This document shows positions 35,685-45,068 of a stretch of DNA of 64,000 bases, piece after piece (position 1 is the first letter of the stretch; each line of letters opens with the position of its first letter). The notes beneath the pieces were generated by a model that made no database searches, was not told the origin of the DNA, and worked only from the letters and a program-made list of their open reading frames with translations. The stretch is taken from positions 1 to 64,000 of the forward strand of contig JAQYWC010000017.1 in NCBI GenBank assembly GCA_030145245.1. The letters are read 5' to 3'. The DNA comes from Desulfobacterium sp. (GTDB lineage Bacteria; Desulfobacterota; Desulfobacteria; Desulfobacterales; Desulfobacteraceae). A program made the translations under genes and the position numbers.

Positions 35685-37501
35685 TGTAAACCCTCCACCT
35701 GCTGAACGGATTCTCTTGTCCGGTTTTGAGTCCTAACCTTTGAACCTTCCATAATAACCATAAGATCACGAATATACCCTTTTATCTGCACAGACTGTTT
35801 ATTCAGTCGTTTTGATGCAATTGCCGAATCTTCGGCACTGGCGGCATTTTGCTGGATAACTTTATCCACTGCGGCAACGGCGTTGTTTATCTGCTCTATA
35901 CCGGAGGACTGTTCTTCGGACGTTACCGCAATTTCACCCACAAGTTCCCCTACTTTTTTTGCGCTTTCCGATACCTTACAAAAGGTGTCATTCGTCATGG
36001 TCACCAACTGGGAACCGTCCATGATCTTTGTTACGGTTGTTTCAATGAGGTCAGATGTATTTCTGGCAGCGCCAGCAGCTCGCATGGCCAGGTTTCTGAC
36101 CTCATCTGCTACAACGGCAAATCCGGCACCGGCTTCACCTGCACGGGCAGCCTCCACCGATGCGTTCAAAGCGAGCAAATTGGTCTGAAACGCTATTTCA
36201 TCAATGGTTTTAATGATCTTCGATGTTTCTTTACTGGCGTCTGAAATTTCATCCATGGATGTGGTCAGTTCATCCATGGATGCATTGGCTTTTAAAATCA
36301 AATGGTTGGTCTCTTGCATCAGCAAGTTCGCCTGACCGGCATTGCCGGCATTCTGTTTGGTAATGGAGGCGATCTCTTCCAGCGAGGCTCCGGTTTCTTC
36401 AACGGATGAAGCCTGGTTTGAGGCCCCTTCAGCCAAGGACTGGCTGGAACAAAGCACAACACCGGATGCAGCTGAAACCTGATCCGCATCCTTGTCTAAC
36501 CCTGTGATCGTATTGTTTATCACCTTGGAAAGCCTGGATATGACGATGAACATGATACCCATGTTAATGATGATGGTGAAAAAACCCAATGCCAATACCA
36601 CCTGCCCGGTTTTATGCTTTATCTGGTTTGTTATTGTTTTTACCTTGGTGGAGATGTTGCCTGTAGCAGTGCTGCTGATGGATCTGGCCGTAAACAGACC
36701 TTTTTCAACCTTAGAGGTAACGGCTTTAGCCATAGTTCCCAGATCCGATGTGGTTTTTTGTTTGATGCTTTTGTTTAGGTGTGTAAAATCCTGGGTTAAT
36801 CGATGGATTTTTTGATTCGTGTATGCCTTGCTGATACAAAGCTGCAGGGTTCCATAATTTCGCTCTTCCACGATCAGCGGTTTCTCAACCAAAAAAATCG
36901 TTTTATCCTTTTTTGAGGCATTTAAAATTCTGTCGGTTTTTTTCTTCTCTTTCCCTGTTTTTAAATAACTTCGGATGATTGGATTGCCTTTATTGAAATA
37001 TCGTGTCAAAGGCTTGCCGTTAGGTTTTAAAAAAATGGCATATACAACATTCGCACTTTGGGTCGCGGATTTAACATAATTGTTCAGAGCCAGAAAATCG
37101 TTGGTCACAATGGCTGATGGCGCGACCTGAATCAGTAATTCTGCCAATGCATTGGCACTCTCTTTTAAATTTGTTTCAAAGTCGGTGGTCAGGTGTTTTA
37201 CTTGAACTTCGGTTTGAGCTGCGATCTCTTTGCTGATTTCAATGGCCAGCCTGTCCGATGAATTCCCTAGATCCAATTTTAAGTCAGTGCTTACCTTGTT
37301 TGCCAGTGTTATGAATTTTTCTTTTGTTTCTGAATTGTTCTTTTCTACGGCTCCATAAACAGACTCATTAAGCTGTCTGAGCTGATTGTTCTGAACATTG
37401 GTGATGATGATTAGTAACAGGGTGATGCAAAGTACAAGGGACACGATTGTCGTGACGATCAGTGTTTGTTTCAATCCACCGCTTAAGATTTTAGATAGCA
37501 T
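35666..37501 (-). CDS. Methyl-accepting chemotaxis protein (first of tandem pair)
   Basis: 611 aa from ATG 37501, which has GGAGG seven bases upstream; a TTG at 37528 in frame is less likely. Same architecture as its neighbour: N-terminal helix, Cache-like periplasmic sensor ([29 protein letters not shown]), second helix ([20 protein letters not shown]), no recognisable HAMP, and a signalling domain with the tip [20 protein letters not shown]. It starts 28 bp after the PhnD-like binding-protein gene, so the receptor pair and the binding protein form one operon and may work together in taxis. Confidence 0.93.
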   Translation of the reverse strand: MLSKILSGGLKQTLIVTTIVSLVLCITLLLIIITNVQNNQLRQLNESVYGAVEKNNSETKEKFITLANKVSTDLKLDLGNSSDRLAIEISKEIAAQTEVQVKHLTTDFETNLKESANALAELLIQVAPSAIVTNDFLALNNYVKSATQSANVVYAIFLKPNGKPLTRYFNKGNPIIRSYLKTGKEKKKTDRILNASKKDKTIFLVEKPLIVEERNYGTLQLCISKAYTNQKIHRLTQDFTHLNKSIKQKTTSDLGTMAKAVTSKVEKGLFTARSISSTATGNISTKVKTITNQIKHKTGQVVLALGFFTIIINMGIMFIVISRLSKVINNTITGLDKDADQVSAASGVVLCSSQSLAEGASNQASSVEETGASLEEIASITKQNAGNAGQANLLMQETNHLILKANASMDELTTSMDEISDASKETSKIIKTIDEIAFQTNLLALNASVEAARAGEAGAGFAVVADEVRNLAMRAAGAARNTSDLIETTVTKIMDGSQLVTMTNDTFCKVSESAKKVGELVGEIAVTSEEQSSGIEQINNAVAAVDKVIQQNAASAEDSAIASKRLNKQSVQIKGYIRDLMVIMEGSKVRTQNRTRESVQQVEGLQCDPKF

Positions 37502-37528
37502 CGTAAATCCTCCGCCTGGTGAACGCAA

Positions 37529-38428
37529 TTATTTGCTGTTCGCGGCAAATGCTCCCACATTCAGTGAACTTTGTAAGTGCTCAACCGGAGCGTAATCCAG
37601 AGGGTCGGTCCAGCCGACAATTCTGGCATTTTTTGTCGCAAGATCCAATGCTTTTAGTTGCTTCAGGGCTTCCGTAACCTCGTTTGCTACAGACGTAGAT
37701 GTCTTTTCAGTTTTGGCAAGGGGCCATTCAGGGTATAACCTGGTACTGCAAATAAAGGGAAATCCCGGATGTGACTGTTTGTTGATGATTTTAAAATCCT
37801 CAATGTCAATGAGCCCCTCGGCCGCCATTCGTTCCAGTGTATCGGTCCGCACGGTTCCGCAGTCAACAACCGTATTCAGAACAGCCAGGACAACATTGTC
37901 ATGTTTTCCGGCAAATGCTACTTTTGAAAAATCTTTATACGGGTCAATGTTGGCGTTCTGCAGTTCCTTATAGGCCATTTGCCAGCCACCGAATGAGCTT
38001 TTTTTGACTGCCATAAAGCTCTTTCCTTTCAGATCATTCAAACCGTCAACCTCTTCGTTATCAATGGAAGTAATAATAACCCCGCCAAAAGATTTCAACG
38101 CTTTCCCCTGCCTGCTGTTAATCATGGTCGCGATTGCAGATGCATTGTATTTTATCTTTGCGGTGACAAACATTGAGGAATTTACAAGGAAAAAATCAAC
38201 TTGGTTATTTTGAACGGAGGGGTTCACCTGATCAAAATCAAGGGGGACGATTTCAAATGTTTTTCCAGGTAGTTTTGAAGTTAAGTAATCTCCGGTTGCC
38301 TTCCATTTCTTCAGCGCCTTGATCGCTCCTCTTTTTGCCAGAACCCCTATTTTGTAGTCTTCGGCCGTAACCGTACTTGCCTGAAATCCCAATAGCATTG
38401 CCGCTAGTATAAAAAATAACTTTTTCAT
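37529..38428 (-). CDS. PhnD-like periplasmic binding protein linked to chemoreceptors
   Basis: 299 aa. Signal peptide (about 1-22, STVTA), then the PhnD/SBP pattern of phosphate/phosphonate-binding proteins: YKIGVLAKRGAIKALKKW, DYLTSKLPGKTFEIVPLDF, VDFFLVNSSMF, DLKGKSFMAVKKSSFGGWQ and DCGTVRTDTLERM. AGGAGA precedes the ATG. No ABC permease or ATPase gene is near; two chemoreceptor genes follow immediately. This suggests the protein presents its ligand to the receptors rather than feeding a transporter. The ligand is unknown; the same fold also occurs as a sensor domain of kinases such as TtrS. Confidence 0.87.
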   Translation of the reverse strand: MKKLFFILAAMLLGFQASTVTAEDYKIGVLAKRGAIKALKKWKATGDYLTSKLPGKTFEIVPLDFDQVNPSVQNNQVDFFLVNSSMFVTAKIKYNASAIATMINSRQGKALKSFGGVIITSIDNEEVDGLNDLKGKSFMAVKKSSFGGWQMAYKELQNANIDPYKDFSKVAFAGKHDNVVLAVLNTVVDCGTVRTDTLERMAAEGLIDIEDFKIINKQSHPGFPFICSTRLYPEWPLAKTEKTSTSVANEVTEALKQLKALDLATKNARIVGWTDPLDYAPVEHLQSSLNVGAFAANSK

Positions 38429-38897
38429 CTTTTTTCTCCTTTTGACAAATAATAGTTATTATTTCAATAAACAATTCTTTTTGGAACAACAACATAGTTG
38501 GTTAAAGTTTACGACGGTAAACTCTTCCAAATCTAATTGTTTGTTACGAATTTAATTTTTGCGATAAAACGTTTTGAAAAATTAACTTTGAATGTCACCC
38601 GGAGTGGGGGGCGAATAGTTGAGAGCGTATTGTTCACCAAGGAAAAAGAAGGGTGATAAGAGCTTGAACTCTTGTTTGTTTGATGAAAAACTATAGCAAG
38701 GTTGCGGTTATGAGTCAATACCATTATGTCGAATTATCATCATTGGGATCTCATCCGATTGGGGCGCTTTTCCTGCATGGTTCCGGCCTGGTTCAATCAT
38801 GGGGCTGAAGGGGAAAGGGAAAGACCTGGGATGGGCGATGGGATGCCTGCGGTTGCCGGTGGTTATCCACGATCTTTCCCCTGGGTTCGGTTCCTCC
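38429..38897. other. Non-coding region between minus-strand operons
   Basis: About 470 bp. The right part (38750-38897) is GC-richer than the left, AT-rich part, which should hold the promoter of the PhnD-chemoreceptor operon. I see no convincing gene on either strand. No RNA or terminator structure is clear. Confidence 0.5.
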
Positions 38898-39956
38898 CTA
38901 TATATTTCCCCTCTCCTGGGCCATGTTCATGTAGGTTTCAAAGAGGTTTGCCGGGGGGTCATACTGGTCTGTCGCAGCTTTCTGTTCTAATTTCAAGGCA
39001 TCGGTGGGGCATTCTGTAACGCACACACCGCAGCCGATGCACCGCTTGGGATCCACCCGGGCGGTCTCCTCCAGGGTGATGGCGTCCATGTGGCAGCGCT
39101 CCACACAGGCGTCGCACCCGATGCATTCGTCCTCATCCACCCTGGCAAAGAAGTTTGTGTGCACTACCTGGGCAGGGCTCTCCAGGGTCTTCAAGTTCTT
39201 CAGCACCTGGCAGCAGCATCCGCAGCACATGCAGATGTTGGCGGGTTTCTTGGAATTGCCCGGCTGGAGCACCAGGCCCGCCTTTTGGCCGATGGCCAGG
39301 ATCTTTAAGGCCTCTTCCTGGTCGATTGATCGCCCAAGCCCGTTATCCTCGTAATAAAAGGCGCCGGAACCAAAGCTGAGACATACCTCCAGGGGATTGT
39401 CGCAGCCTTCTCCCATCATCTGGTGCTCCTTTCTGCAGATGCAGTCGGCGACCACGATCTTGCTCTGACTTCGGATGATCTCTTCGGCAACCTCGTAGGG
39501 CATGATGGTCATCTCGGCCGTGATCTCCTTTGAGATGGGAATGACCCGCAACTGTTTTGTATCATGGTTTAACCAGCTCTTGTGCATCAACTGGGGAATG
39601 TATTCGTTCACATCCCGGATCAGCTCCTTGGTGAGATTGTTGAGTTGATACTCCCAGATGCCCACCACAAACTGGGAGGCCATGTAGTGGGGGGTGTCGC
39701 CCTTGCCCGACCGGAAGATCAGCCCTTTTTTAGCCATGGCATCCAAGAGGGGAACCAGCTTATCCTCCTGGGTCCCCAGGCGTTCTACAATGGGGGCTGC
39801 AGGCTCCGGAATCATGTTAAGCCCCAGGGTGATCCTTGCCTCCTCCTCGGAGAAGAGGCGTTTGAGTATCCTGAGCTCCACACCGGAGTCTGTGGCAGGA
39901 TATCCTGCGGGAAGTTTGTCCAAATGGTCTGCAAGTTGTTTGTAGAGCTCGGTCAT
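38898..39956 (-). CDS. Ferredoxin-type iron-sulfur protein with N-terminal helical domain
   Basis: 352 aa, soluble. The N-terminal part (about 1-130) looks like a winged-helix-type domain (SEEEARITLGLNMIPEPAAPIVERLG, KLVPLLDAMAKKGLIF). A middle region has Cys clusters CICRKEHQMMGEGCDNPLEVC and CMCCGCCC. The C-terminus has two [4Fe-4S] motifs, CIGCDACVERCHMDAI and CIGCGVCVTECPTDAL. Such proteins are frequent in sulfate reducers and other anaerobes; their electron partners are mostly unknown. AAGGAGA lies before the ATG. It is divergent from the GlxA-type regulator gene, which may control it. Confidence 0.85.
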   Translation of the reverse strand: MTELYKQLADHLDKLPAGYPATDSGVELRILKRLFSEEEARITLGLNMIPEPAAPIVERLGTQEDKLVPLLDAMAKKGLIFRSGKGDTPHYMASQFVVGIWEYQLNNLTKELIRDVNEYIPQLMHKSWLNHDTKQLRVIPISKEITAEMTIMPYEVAEEIIRSQSKIVVADCICRKEHQMMGEGCDNPLEVCLSFGSGAFYYEDNGLGRSIDQEEALKILAIGQKAGLVLQPGNSKKPANICMCCGCCCQVLKNLKTLESPAQVVHTNFFARVDEDECIGCDACVERCHMDAITLEETARVDPKRCIGCGVCVTECPTDALKLEQKAATDQYDPPANLFETYMNMAQERGNI

Positions 39957-40097
39957 GGCCTTCTCCTTATCTTTGTCGGCAATGGATTGTCAGATTGATC
40001 TTGTGATTCTTTTATATAGGGGTTGCAACAAAAAAAGGAAAGTGGCATAAATGACAAATATTGTGCAGGAAATGCCATATTCAACAGGGGGGAGATC

Positions 40098-41102
40098 ATG
40101 GCCAGAATCAGCATGTGGACCGGAGAGGGATGCCTCTTTTCAAGTATTTCGACCCTGATGGACGCCTTTTCCATCGCCAACCTATGGAATAGCGCGGTTG
40201 ATGACGCGGCGCCGGAACCCCTGTTCGAAGCACAGGTCCTCACCCTGGACGGCAGACCTGTTGAGGCTTACGGCGGCATTGGGATAACGCCCCACGGTGC
40301 CATCAGCGATGTTACACAGAGCGATTTCATCGTTATTTCACCCCATATGCCCCATGTGGGGAGCCTGCCCGGCCGTCTTGATCAGTTGCTCGCCTGGATA
40401 GAGCGGCTTCGAAGCTGCGGAACCCCCGTGGGCACGGTGTGCACGGGGTCCTTTGTCCTGGCTGAAATGGGGCTGTTGGACGGAAAGCTTGCAACCACCA
40501 ACTGGCATTTTGCCAACCTGTTCCGGAAACGGTATCCAAAGGTCAATCTGAAGCCGGGGTTGATGATGACCGAGGACCAGGGCATTATCTGCACAGGCGC
40601 TGCAACAGCGGTTCACAACCTGGCGCTCCACCTCATTGAGACCTTTGGCTCAAGGGAGCTTGCCTCGGTGTGCGCCAAGGCGCTCCTGGTGGACCCTAAC
40701 CGCATGAGCCAGGCCCCCTACATGATCTCCGAGCCCCAGAAGAACCACGGTGATTCCCAGGTGCTGAAAGCCCAGGAGCTGATGGAGGCAAACCATGGAA
40801 CGGTCAGCGCCATCGATGCCATTGCCGGGGAGGTGGGGATCAGCCCCCGTCACTTCAAGCGCAGGTTCAAGAAGGCCACCGGGGAGATGCCCCTGAAGTA
40901 TCTCCAGCGCCTCAGGATCGACGCGGCCAAAAGGCTGCTTGAAACCTCCCAGGAGAGCATTGACGAGATCACCTGGGCTGTCGGCTACCAGGACACAAGC
41001 TCGTTCTGCAGGCTGTTTAAGCAGCACACGGATCTTTCTCCCCGGGCCTACAGAAACAAGTTCTTTCAGTCCGGGACCTTTCTCCCCTCTGGCATCCTTT
41101 AA
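40098..41102 (+). CDS. GlxA-type transcriptional regulator (DJ-1/PfpI plus AraC domain)
   Basis: 334 aa from ATG 40098, chosen for GGGGGGAG upstream; an in-frame start at 40023 would add 25 residues. The N-terminal DJ-1/PfpI-like domain (about 5-185) has the conserved Cys in GTVCTGSFVLAEMGLLDG. The C-terminal AraC helix-turn-helix pair (about 215-320) has GISPRHFKRRFKKATGEMPLKYLQ... and VGYQDTSSFCRLFKQHTDLSPRAYR. Members regulate uptake or breakdown of quaternary amines and amino acids, but the target here is unknown. Its stop overlaps the stop of the convergent queuosine-precursor transporter gene by 4 bp. Confidence 0.9.
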   Translation: MARISMWTGEGCLFSSISTLMDAFSIANLWNSAVDDAAPEPLFEAQVLTLDGRPVEAYGGIGITPHGAISDVTQSDFIVISPHMPHVGSLPGRLDQLLAWIERLRSCGTPVGTVCTGSFVLAEMGLLDGKLATTNWHFANLFRKRYPKVNLKPGLMMTEDQGIICTGAATAVHNLALHLIETFGSRELASVCAKALLVDPNRMSQAPYMISEPQKNHGDSQVLKAQELMEANHGTVSAIDAIAGEVGISPRHFKRRFKKATGEMPLKYLQRLRIDAAKRLLETSQESIDEITWAVGYQDTSSFCRLFKQHTDLSPRAYRNKFFQSGTFLPSGIL

Positions 41103-41788
41103 TTCTCTTTGATCTTGTGCTGGGTGAACCAGTGCTTTGCAAGGTAGATAAACGGGGTGTCTGCCGCTCCCACGACCCATTTAAGAAGGTAGGTAGTCCA
41201 GAAGATCTCAATCAGTGCCGTTGCCGGAAACACGCCCCAGAACGCCAGAAGCGTGAACACGCTGGAATCGATCAGCTGGCTGACCATGGTGCTTGCATTG
41301 TTTCGCAGCCAGAGAAACTTTGTTGAAGGAAATCGTTTCTTCCAGAAGTCATAGGCCCACACATCGTGGGACTGGGAGATGAAATAGGCAAACAGGCTTG
41401 CGCCGGCCACCCGGGGCATGAACGCAAAGATGTTTTTCAGGCTCTCCTGGGCGAAATCATCCGGTGCCGGGACAAAATAGAGGGCCATATTCATGAGAAC
41501 CGTCATGGCCACCAAAGAGAAAAGACCGATGTGAACCGCCTTTTTTGCCGCGTTTTTTCCATAAATTTCCGACAGTATATCGGTAACAAGGAAGGAGGAG
41601 GCATAGACAATGTTGCCAAGGGTTGCCGTCATGCCGACAAGCGCCACCAGTTTTACCACCTGGATGTTGGCCACAATGGCGGCAATGGGCACCCAGGCAT
41701 AAAGGCCAGTCTTTCCAAAGAGTCTGTAAATGATGAGAATGAAACCAAAATTGACGGCAAGCATGGCAAGCCATAGCAGTTCGTTCAT
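41099..41788 (-). CDS. Queuosine precursor transporter (YhhQ family)
   Basis: 229 aa, six or seven membrane helices. Family features: ANIQVVKLVALVGMTATLGNIVYASSFLVTDILSEIYG (here in two pieces: NIQVVKLVALVG and GNIVYASSFLVTDILSEIYG), RVAGASLFAYFISQSHDVWAYDFWKKRF and the SQLIDSSVFTLLAFWG segment. YhhQ in E. coli imports preQ0 and preQ1 for tRNA queuosine. A preQ1-I riboswitch covering the ribosome-binding site lies directly upstream, which confirms both function and control: when preQ1 is plentiful, translation is shut off. Confidence 0.95.
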   Translation of the reverse strand: MNELLWLAMLAVNFGFILIIYRLFGKTGLYAWVPIAAIVANIQVVKLVALVGMTATLGNIVYASSFLVTDILSEIYGKNAAKKAVHIGLFSLVAMTVLMNMALYFVPAPDDFAQESLKNIFAFMPRVAGASLFAYFISQSHDVWAYDFWKKRFPSTKFLWLRNNASTMVSQLIDSSVFTLLAFWGVFPATALIEIFWTTYLLKWVVGAADTPFIYLAKHWFTQHKIKEN

Positions 41789-41792
41789 GGGT

Positions 41793-41833
41793 GACCTCCA
41801 GTTTTGTTAAGGCGGGGTGCTGAGACCGCCAGA
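41793..41833 (-). promoter_or_regulatory. preQ1-I riboswitch, translational type
   Basis: Read on the minus strand: CTGGCGGTCTCAGCACCCC, then GCC, TTAACAAAAC, TGGAGGTCA, then the ATG of the transporter gene. The P1 stem is GGCGG (41826-41830) with CCGCC (41811-41815). The A-rich TTAACAAAAC tail and the loop CTCAGCACCCC match the preQ1-I aptamer as known from Thermoanaerobacter tengcongensis (loop CGCAGTAACCCC, tail TTAACAAAAC). The Shine-Dalgarno GGAGG is directly after the tail, so the pseudoknot would hide it when preQ1 is bound. Confidence 0.88.
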
Positions 41834-42090
41834 TTAAAAATGGGGGAGGGTATCAGTTTTATTCGGCGATATCAACCGGAAAGCGCTTTTCCATGGTTCA
41901 GGTTGCGTCCTGATCCGGATTGAATCCTTCGCTTGAAATGGTATAAGTGGCGTGCTATTCTAATGGAACTGTGTCTTCCAATAGGATTGATTTTTAAATT
42001 TCCCCAACTGTTTCAACCTGTGCGGTTTGGTTGTTGAAATAGACCCAGCCTGCTGAATTTATCGTCCTCCCGTCTTGGGAAGGGGCAAAA

Positions 42091-44913
42091 ATGATATTTA
42101 ATTCATTAAAATCACGGATAATACTTTCTATTACAGGAATTGTTATGCTCTCCCTTGGAATAACCATCTTTTTCTTTGAGCAAAGGGCAAAAGACGAATT
42201 GTCAGATGCCATTGAAGCAAATGCCCTTAACTCAGTGGAAGCCACAAGAAATTATGTGGAACTACAGCATAAGAGCATCCTCTACCATAAATCGGTCATG
42301 CTTTCCCGCAGGAAGATCGAACTGAAAAACAATACAACCATCGCATTCGCAATGATCAACAGCGCCTACCAGGAGTTCAAAGATGGACAAATCAGTGAAG
42401 ATATCGCAAAACGACACGCCATTTATGATCTCAGGCAGCTGCGGTATGATGACGGTATCGGATATTTCTGGATAAATGATACGGTTCGTCCCTATCCCAG
42501 GATGATCATGCATCCTACCATTCCGGAACTGGAAGGAAAAATCCTTGACGACCCGGAGTTCGACTGTGCGTTTGGCAGAAATGAAAATCTGTTCAAGGCA
42601 TTTGTGGATGTCTGCCTTGAAAAAGGGGAGGGGTATGTTGACTATCTTTGGCCCAAACCCATTCCCGGAGGACTTACGGAACAACAACCCAAAAGTTCCT
42701 ATGTGAAACTTTTAAAGCCCTGGAATTGGATCGTTGGGACCGGGGTCTATATCGATGACATTGAAAAAGATGTCCAGGATCGACTCGATGCCGTGATTGA
42801 GGATTTGAATAAAATAATTCTCAAACAGAGAATTGGCGAAGATGGCTATTTTATTATTTTCAATGAAGAGAATCAGGTGCTTGCCCATCCCAACCGTGCG
42901 GGTGTGGATGGGACTCAGCTGGTCAATCCCATCACAGGCAATTTTCTTTTAGACGAAATGAAAGAGACCGTCTTACGTTCCGACCCTTTCCTAGAGTATC
43001 TGTGGGATAAGCCCGGTCATAAAGGGGAATATCGATTCCATAAGAAGGCGTATGTGACCTATTATGAACCCCTGGGCTGGTATATCGGCAGCACTGTTTA
43101 CAAAGAAGAATTTGAACAGAAAATATCAAAATTTATTGATGCAATTATTCTTTTCGCAGGTTCTGTTCTTGTGATAACCATGATTGTCTCACTTCTTGTT
43201 TCCAGAAGTATTACAAAATCGCTGAATATGCTTGTTCTTTCCATAGGTAAAACAGGTAAGGATGGTATCCCCATCGATACCATCCCAGAAACCGGTACAT
43301 CTGAAATCAAAGTACTCAGCGCAACGATGAATAAAATGATCGCGTCTGTCAGCAGATCCAGGAAGGCGTTAAAAGCCCAGCGGGATTTTTCCCTGGGTAT
43401 TATCAATGGGGCTCCTTATCTTATTTGCGGGTTGAATCCGGACGGCATCATCACTTTTATTAATCCTGCAGGGGAAGCGGCAACGGGGTATTGCAAAGAG
43501 GAGCTGATTGGGAAACGCTGGTGGAAACTGTTCTGCGGTGATGCAGAGCATGAACATGCTGAACAGCTGTTCAAAGCGTTTACCGGAAAGGAAGTTGCCG
43601 ATTATGAGATGAGGCTGGCCTGCAAGAACGGTGAACATAAAGTCATTGTCTGGACCACCCTTAACAAGAGAAACGATAACCGTGATCTCCAGGAAATTAT
43701 CGGGTTTGGCCATGACATCACGGCGCGCAAGCATGGGGAAGAGGAACTTCACCTTTTGCGCAACTACTTGTCCAACATCATCGATTCCATGCCCTCTGTG
43801 CTGGTGGGGGTGGACGCAGACGGTAAAGTGACCCAGTGGAACAAGACAGCGGAACAAACCACAGGGATCAAAGCCACGGCAGCCCAGGGAAAAAATCTTT
43901 ATGATGTGTTTCCCCAGATGGCTTCGGAGATGGAAAAAATAGCCGAAAGTATCCGGGTGCGGGAAACAAAACAGGAACAGAAAAAGCCACGGTTAACGGA
44001 AAAAGGCACCTGTTACGAGGATCTGACCTTCTATCCTTTGATCGCCAACGGCGTGGAAGGCGCTGTGATCCGTATCGACGATGTCACGGACAAGGTGAGG
44101 ATGGAAGAGATGATGGTCCAGTCTGAAAAGATGCTTTCGGTGGGAGGCCTGGCCGCGGGTATGGCCCACGAGATAAACAATCCCCTGGCCGGCATGATGC
44201 AGACCGCCGATGTCATGGCGCGGCGCCTGGGGGAAAGGGCCGGTATGCCGGCCAATCTGAAAGCGGCTGAGGCAGCCGGCATCACAATGGAAGCGATCCA
44301 GGACTTCATGGAGGCCCGGGGCATACTGCGCATGATTACGACCATCATTGAATCGGGCCGCAGGCTGGCGGCTATTGTGGATAACATGCTCAGCTTTGCC
44401 AGGAAGGGCGACGCCCAGGTCTATCCCCATGCCCTTGAAGACCTCATGGACAAGACCTTGGAACTTGCGGCCACCGATTATGATCTGAAAAAACATTACG
44501 ACTTTAAGATAATCGAGATCAGGCGGGCCTATGAAAATAACCTTCCCCCTGTGCCCTGCGAAGGGGCCAAGATCCAGCAGGTTCTGCTCAATATCCTCAG
44601 GAACGGCGCCCAGGCCATGGAGGCGGCGGAAATACCGCACCCCTGCTTTATTCTCCGTACCCGGTTTGAAAAAGAGAGGAAAATGGTCTGTATGGAGATA
44701 GAGGACAACGGCCCCGGCATGACGGAGGAGACCCGTAAACGGGTGTTTGAGCCATTCTTCACCACCAAATCCGTGGGGGTTGGCACCGGCCTTGGCCTGA
44801 GTGTCTCCTATTTCATCATCACGGAAAATCATGGTGGTGAAATGAGCGTGGAGTCATCCCCGGGCACGGGCTCAAAGTTTATCATCCGGCTGCCCCTGGA
44901 AAGGAGTACTTGA
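42091..44913 (+). CDS. Membrane sensor histidine kinase with Cache, HAMP and PAS domains
   Basis: 940 aa. The first helix (about 10-28) and a second (about 350-370) enclose a large periplasmic part with two Cache-type modules (about 60-225, e.g. DDGIGYFWINDTVRPYPRMIMHP, and about 240-345, e.g. GEDGYFIIFNEENQVLAHPN). HAMP, two PAS domains (about 425-550 and 560-680), HisKA (GLAAGMAHEINNPLAG) and HATPase (NILRNGAQAM, DNGPGMTEE, GVGTGLGLSVS) follow. There is no receiver and no adjacent response regulator. It lies on the same strand upstream of the nitrogenase-like genes, 155 bp away, so it could sense their substrate, but this is speculation. Confidence 0.9.
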   Translation: MIFNSLKSRIILSITGIVMLSLGITIFFFEQRAKDELSDAIEANALNSVEATRNYVELQHKSILYHKSVMLSRRKIELKNNTTIAFAMINSAYQEFKDGQISEDIAKRHAIYDLRQLRYDDGIGYFWINDTVRPYPRMIMHPTIPELEGKILDDPEFDCAFGRNENLFKAFVDVCLEKGEGYVDYLWPKPIPGGLTEQQPKSSYVKLLKPWNWIVGTGVYIDDIEKDVQDRLDAVIEDLNKIILKQRIGEDGYFIIFNEENQVLAHPNRAGVDGTQLVNPITGNFLLDEMKETVLRSDPFLEYLWDKPGHKGEYRFHKKAYVTYYEPLGWYIGSTVYKEEFEQKISKFIDAIILFAGSVLVITMIVSLLVSRSITKSLNMLVLSIGKTGKDGIPIDTIPETGTSEIKVLSATMNKMIASVSRSRKALKAQRDFSLGIINGAPYLICGLNPDGIITFINPAGEAATGYCKEELIGKRWWKLFCGDAEHEHAEQLFKAFTGKEVADYEMRLACKNGEHKVIVWTTLNKRNDNRDLQEIIGFGHDITARKHGEEELHLLRNYLSNIIDSMPSVLVGVDADGKVTQWNKTAEQTTGIKATAAQGKNLYDVFPQMASEMEKIAESIRVRETKQEQKKPRLTEKGTCYEDLTFYPLIANGVEGAVIRIDDVTDKVRMEEMMVQSEKMLSVGGLAAGMAHEINNPLAGMMQTADVMARRLGERAGMPANLKAAEAAGITMEAIQDFMEARGILRMITTIIESGRRLAAIVDNMLSFARKGDAQVYPHALEDLMDKTLELAATDYDLKKHYDFKIIEIRRAYENNLPPVPCEGAKIQQVLLNILRNGAQAMEAAEIPHPCFILRTRFEKERKMVCMEIEDNGPGMTEETRKRVFEPFFTTKSVGVGTGLGLSVSYFIITENHGGEMSVESSPGTGSKFIIRLPLERST

Positions 44914-44953
44914 CCGGCAATTTTCGGCCGGATCCCCGGGACTTCCGGCTCCC

Positions 44954-44982
44954 TTGACATCGGTCATGGTTTGGGATAATCA
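44954..44982 (+). promoter_or_regulatory. Candidate promoter for the nitrogenase-like genes
   Basis: TTGACA (44954-44959) is followed by GATAAT (44975-44980, 15-bp spacing) or TAATCA (44977-44982, 17-bp spacing). It ends about 87 bp before the ATG at 45069. A start here would separate these genes from the kinase gene on the left. Confidence 0.45.
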
Positions 44983-45068
44983 AATAACCTGATCGTAAGT
45001 CGATAACTCTTTATGGAAGAGAGAGCCTGGTTCTGAATGGAAGCGGCTTCAAGGGTAAACAGGGATCT

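Noticed and set aside
38533-38724. 63-residue minus-strand open frame
   Set aside because: No ribosome-binding site, low-complexity composition and no family pattern.
39957-40097. Operator repeats (TTGTC direct repeats, TGGCAT/ATGCCA) for the GlxA-type regulator
   Set aside because: The elements are short and unevenly spaced, so they could be chance.
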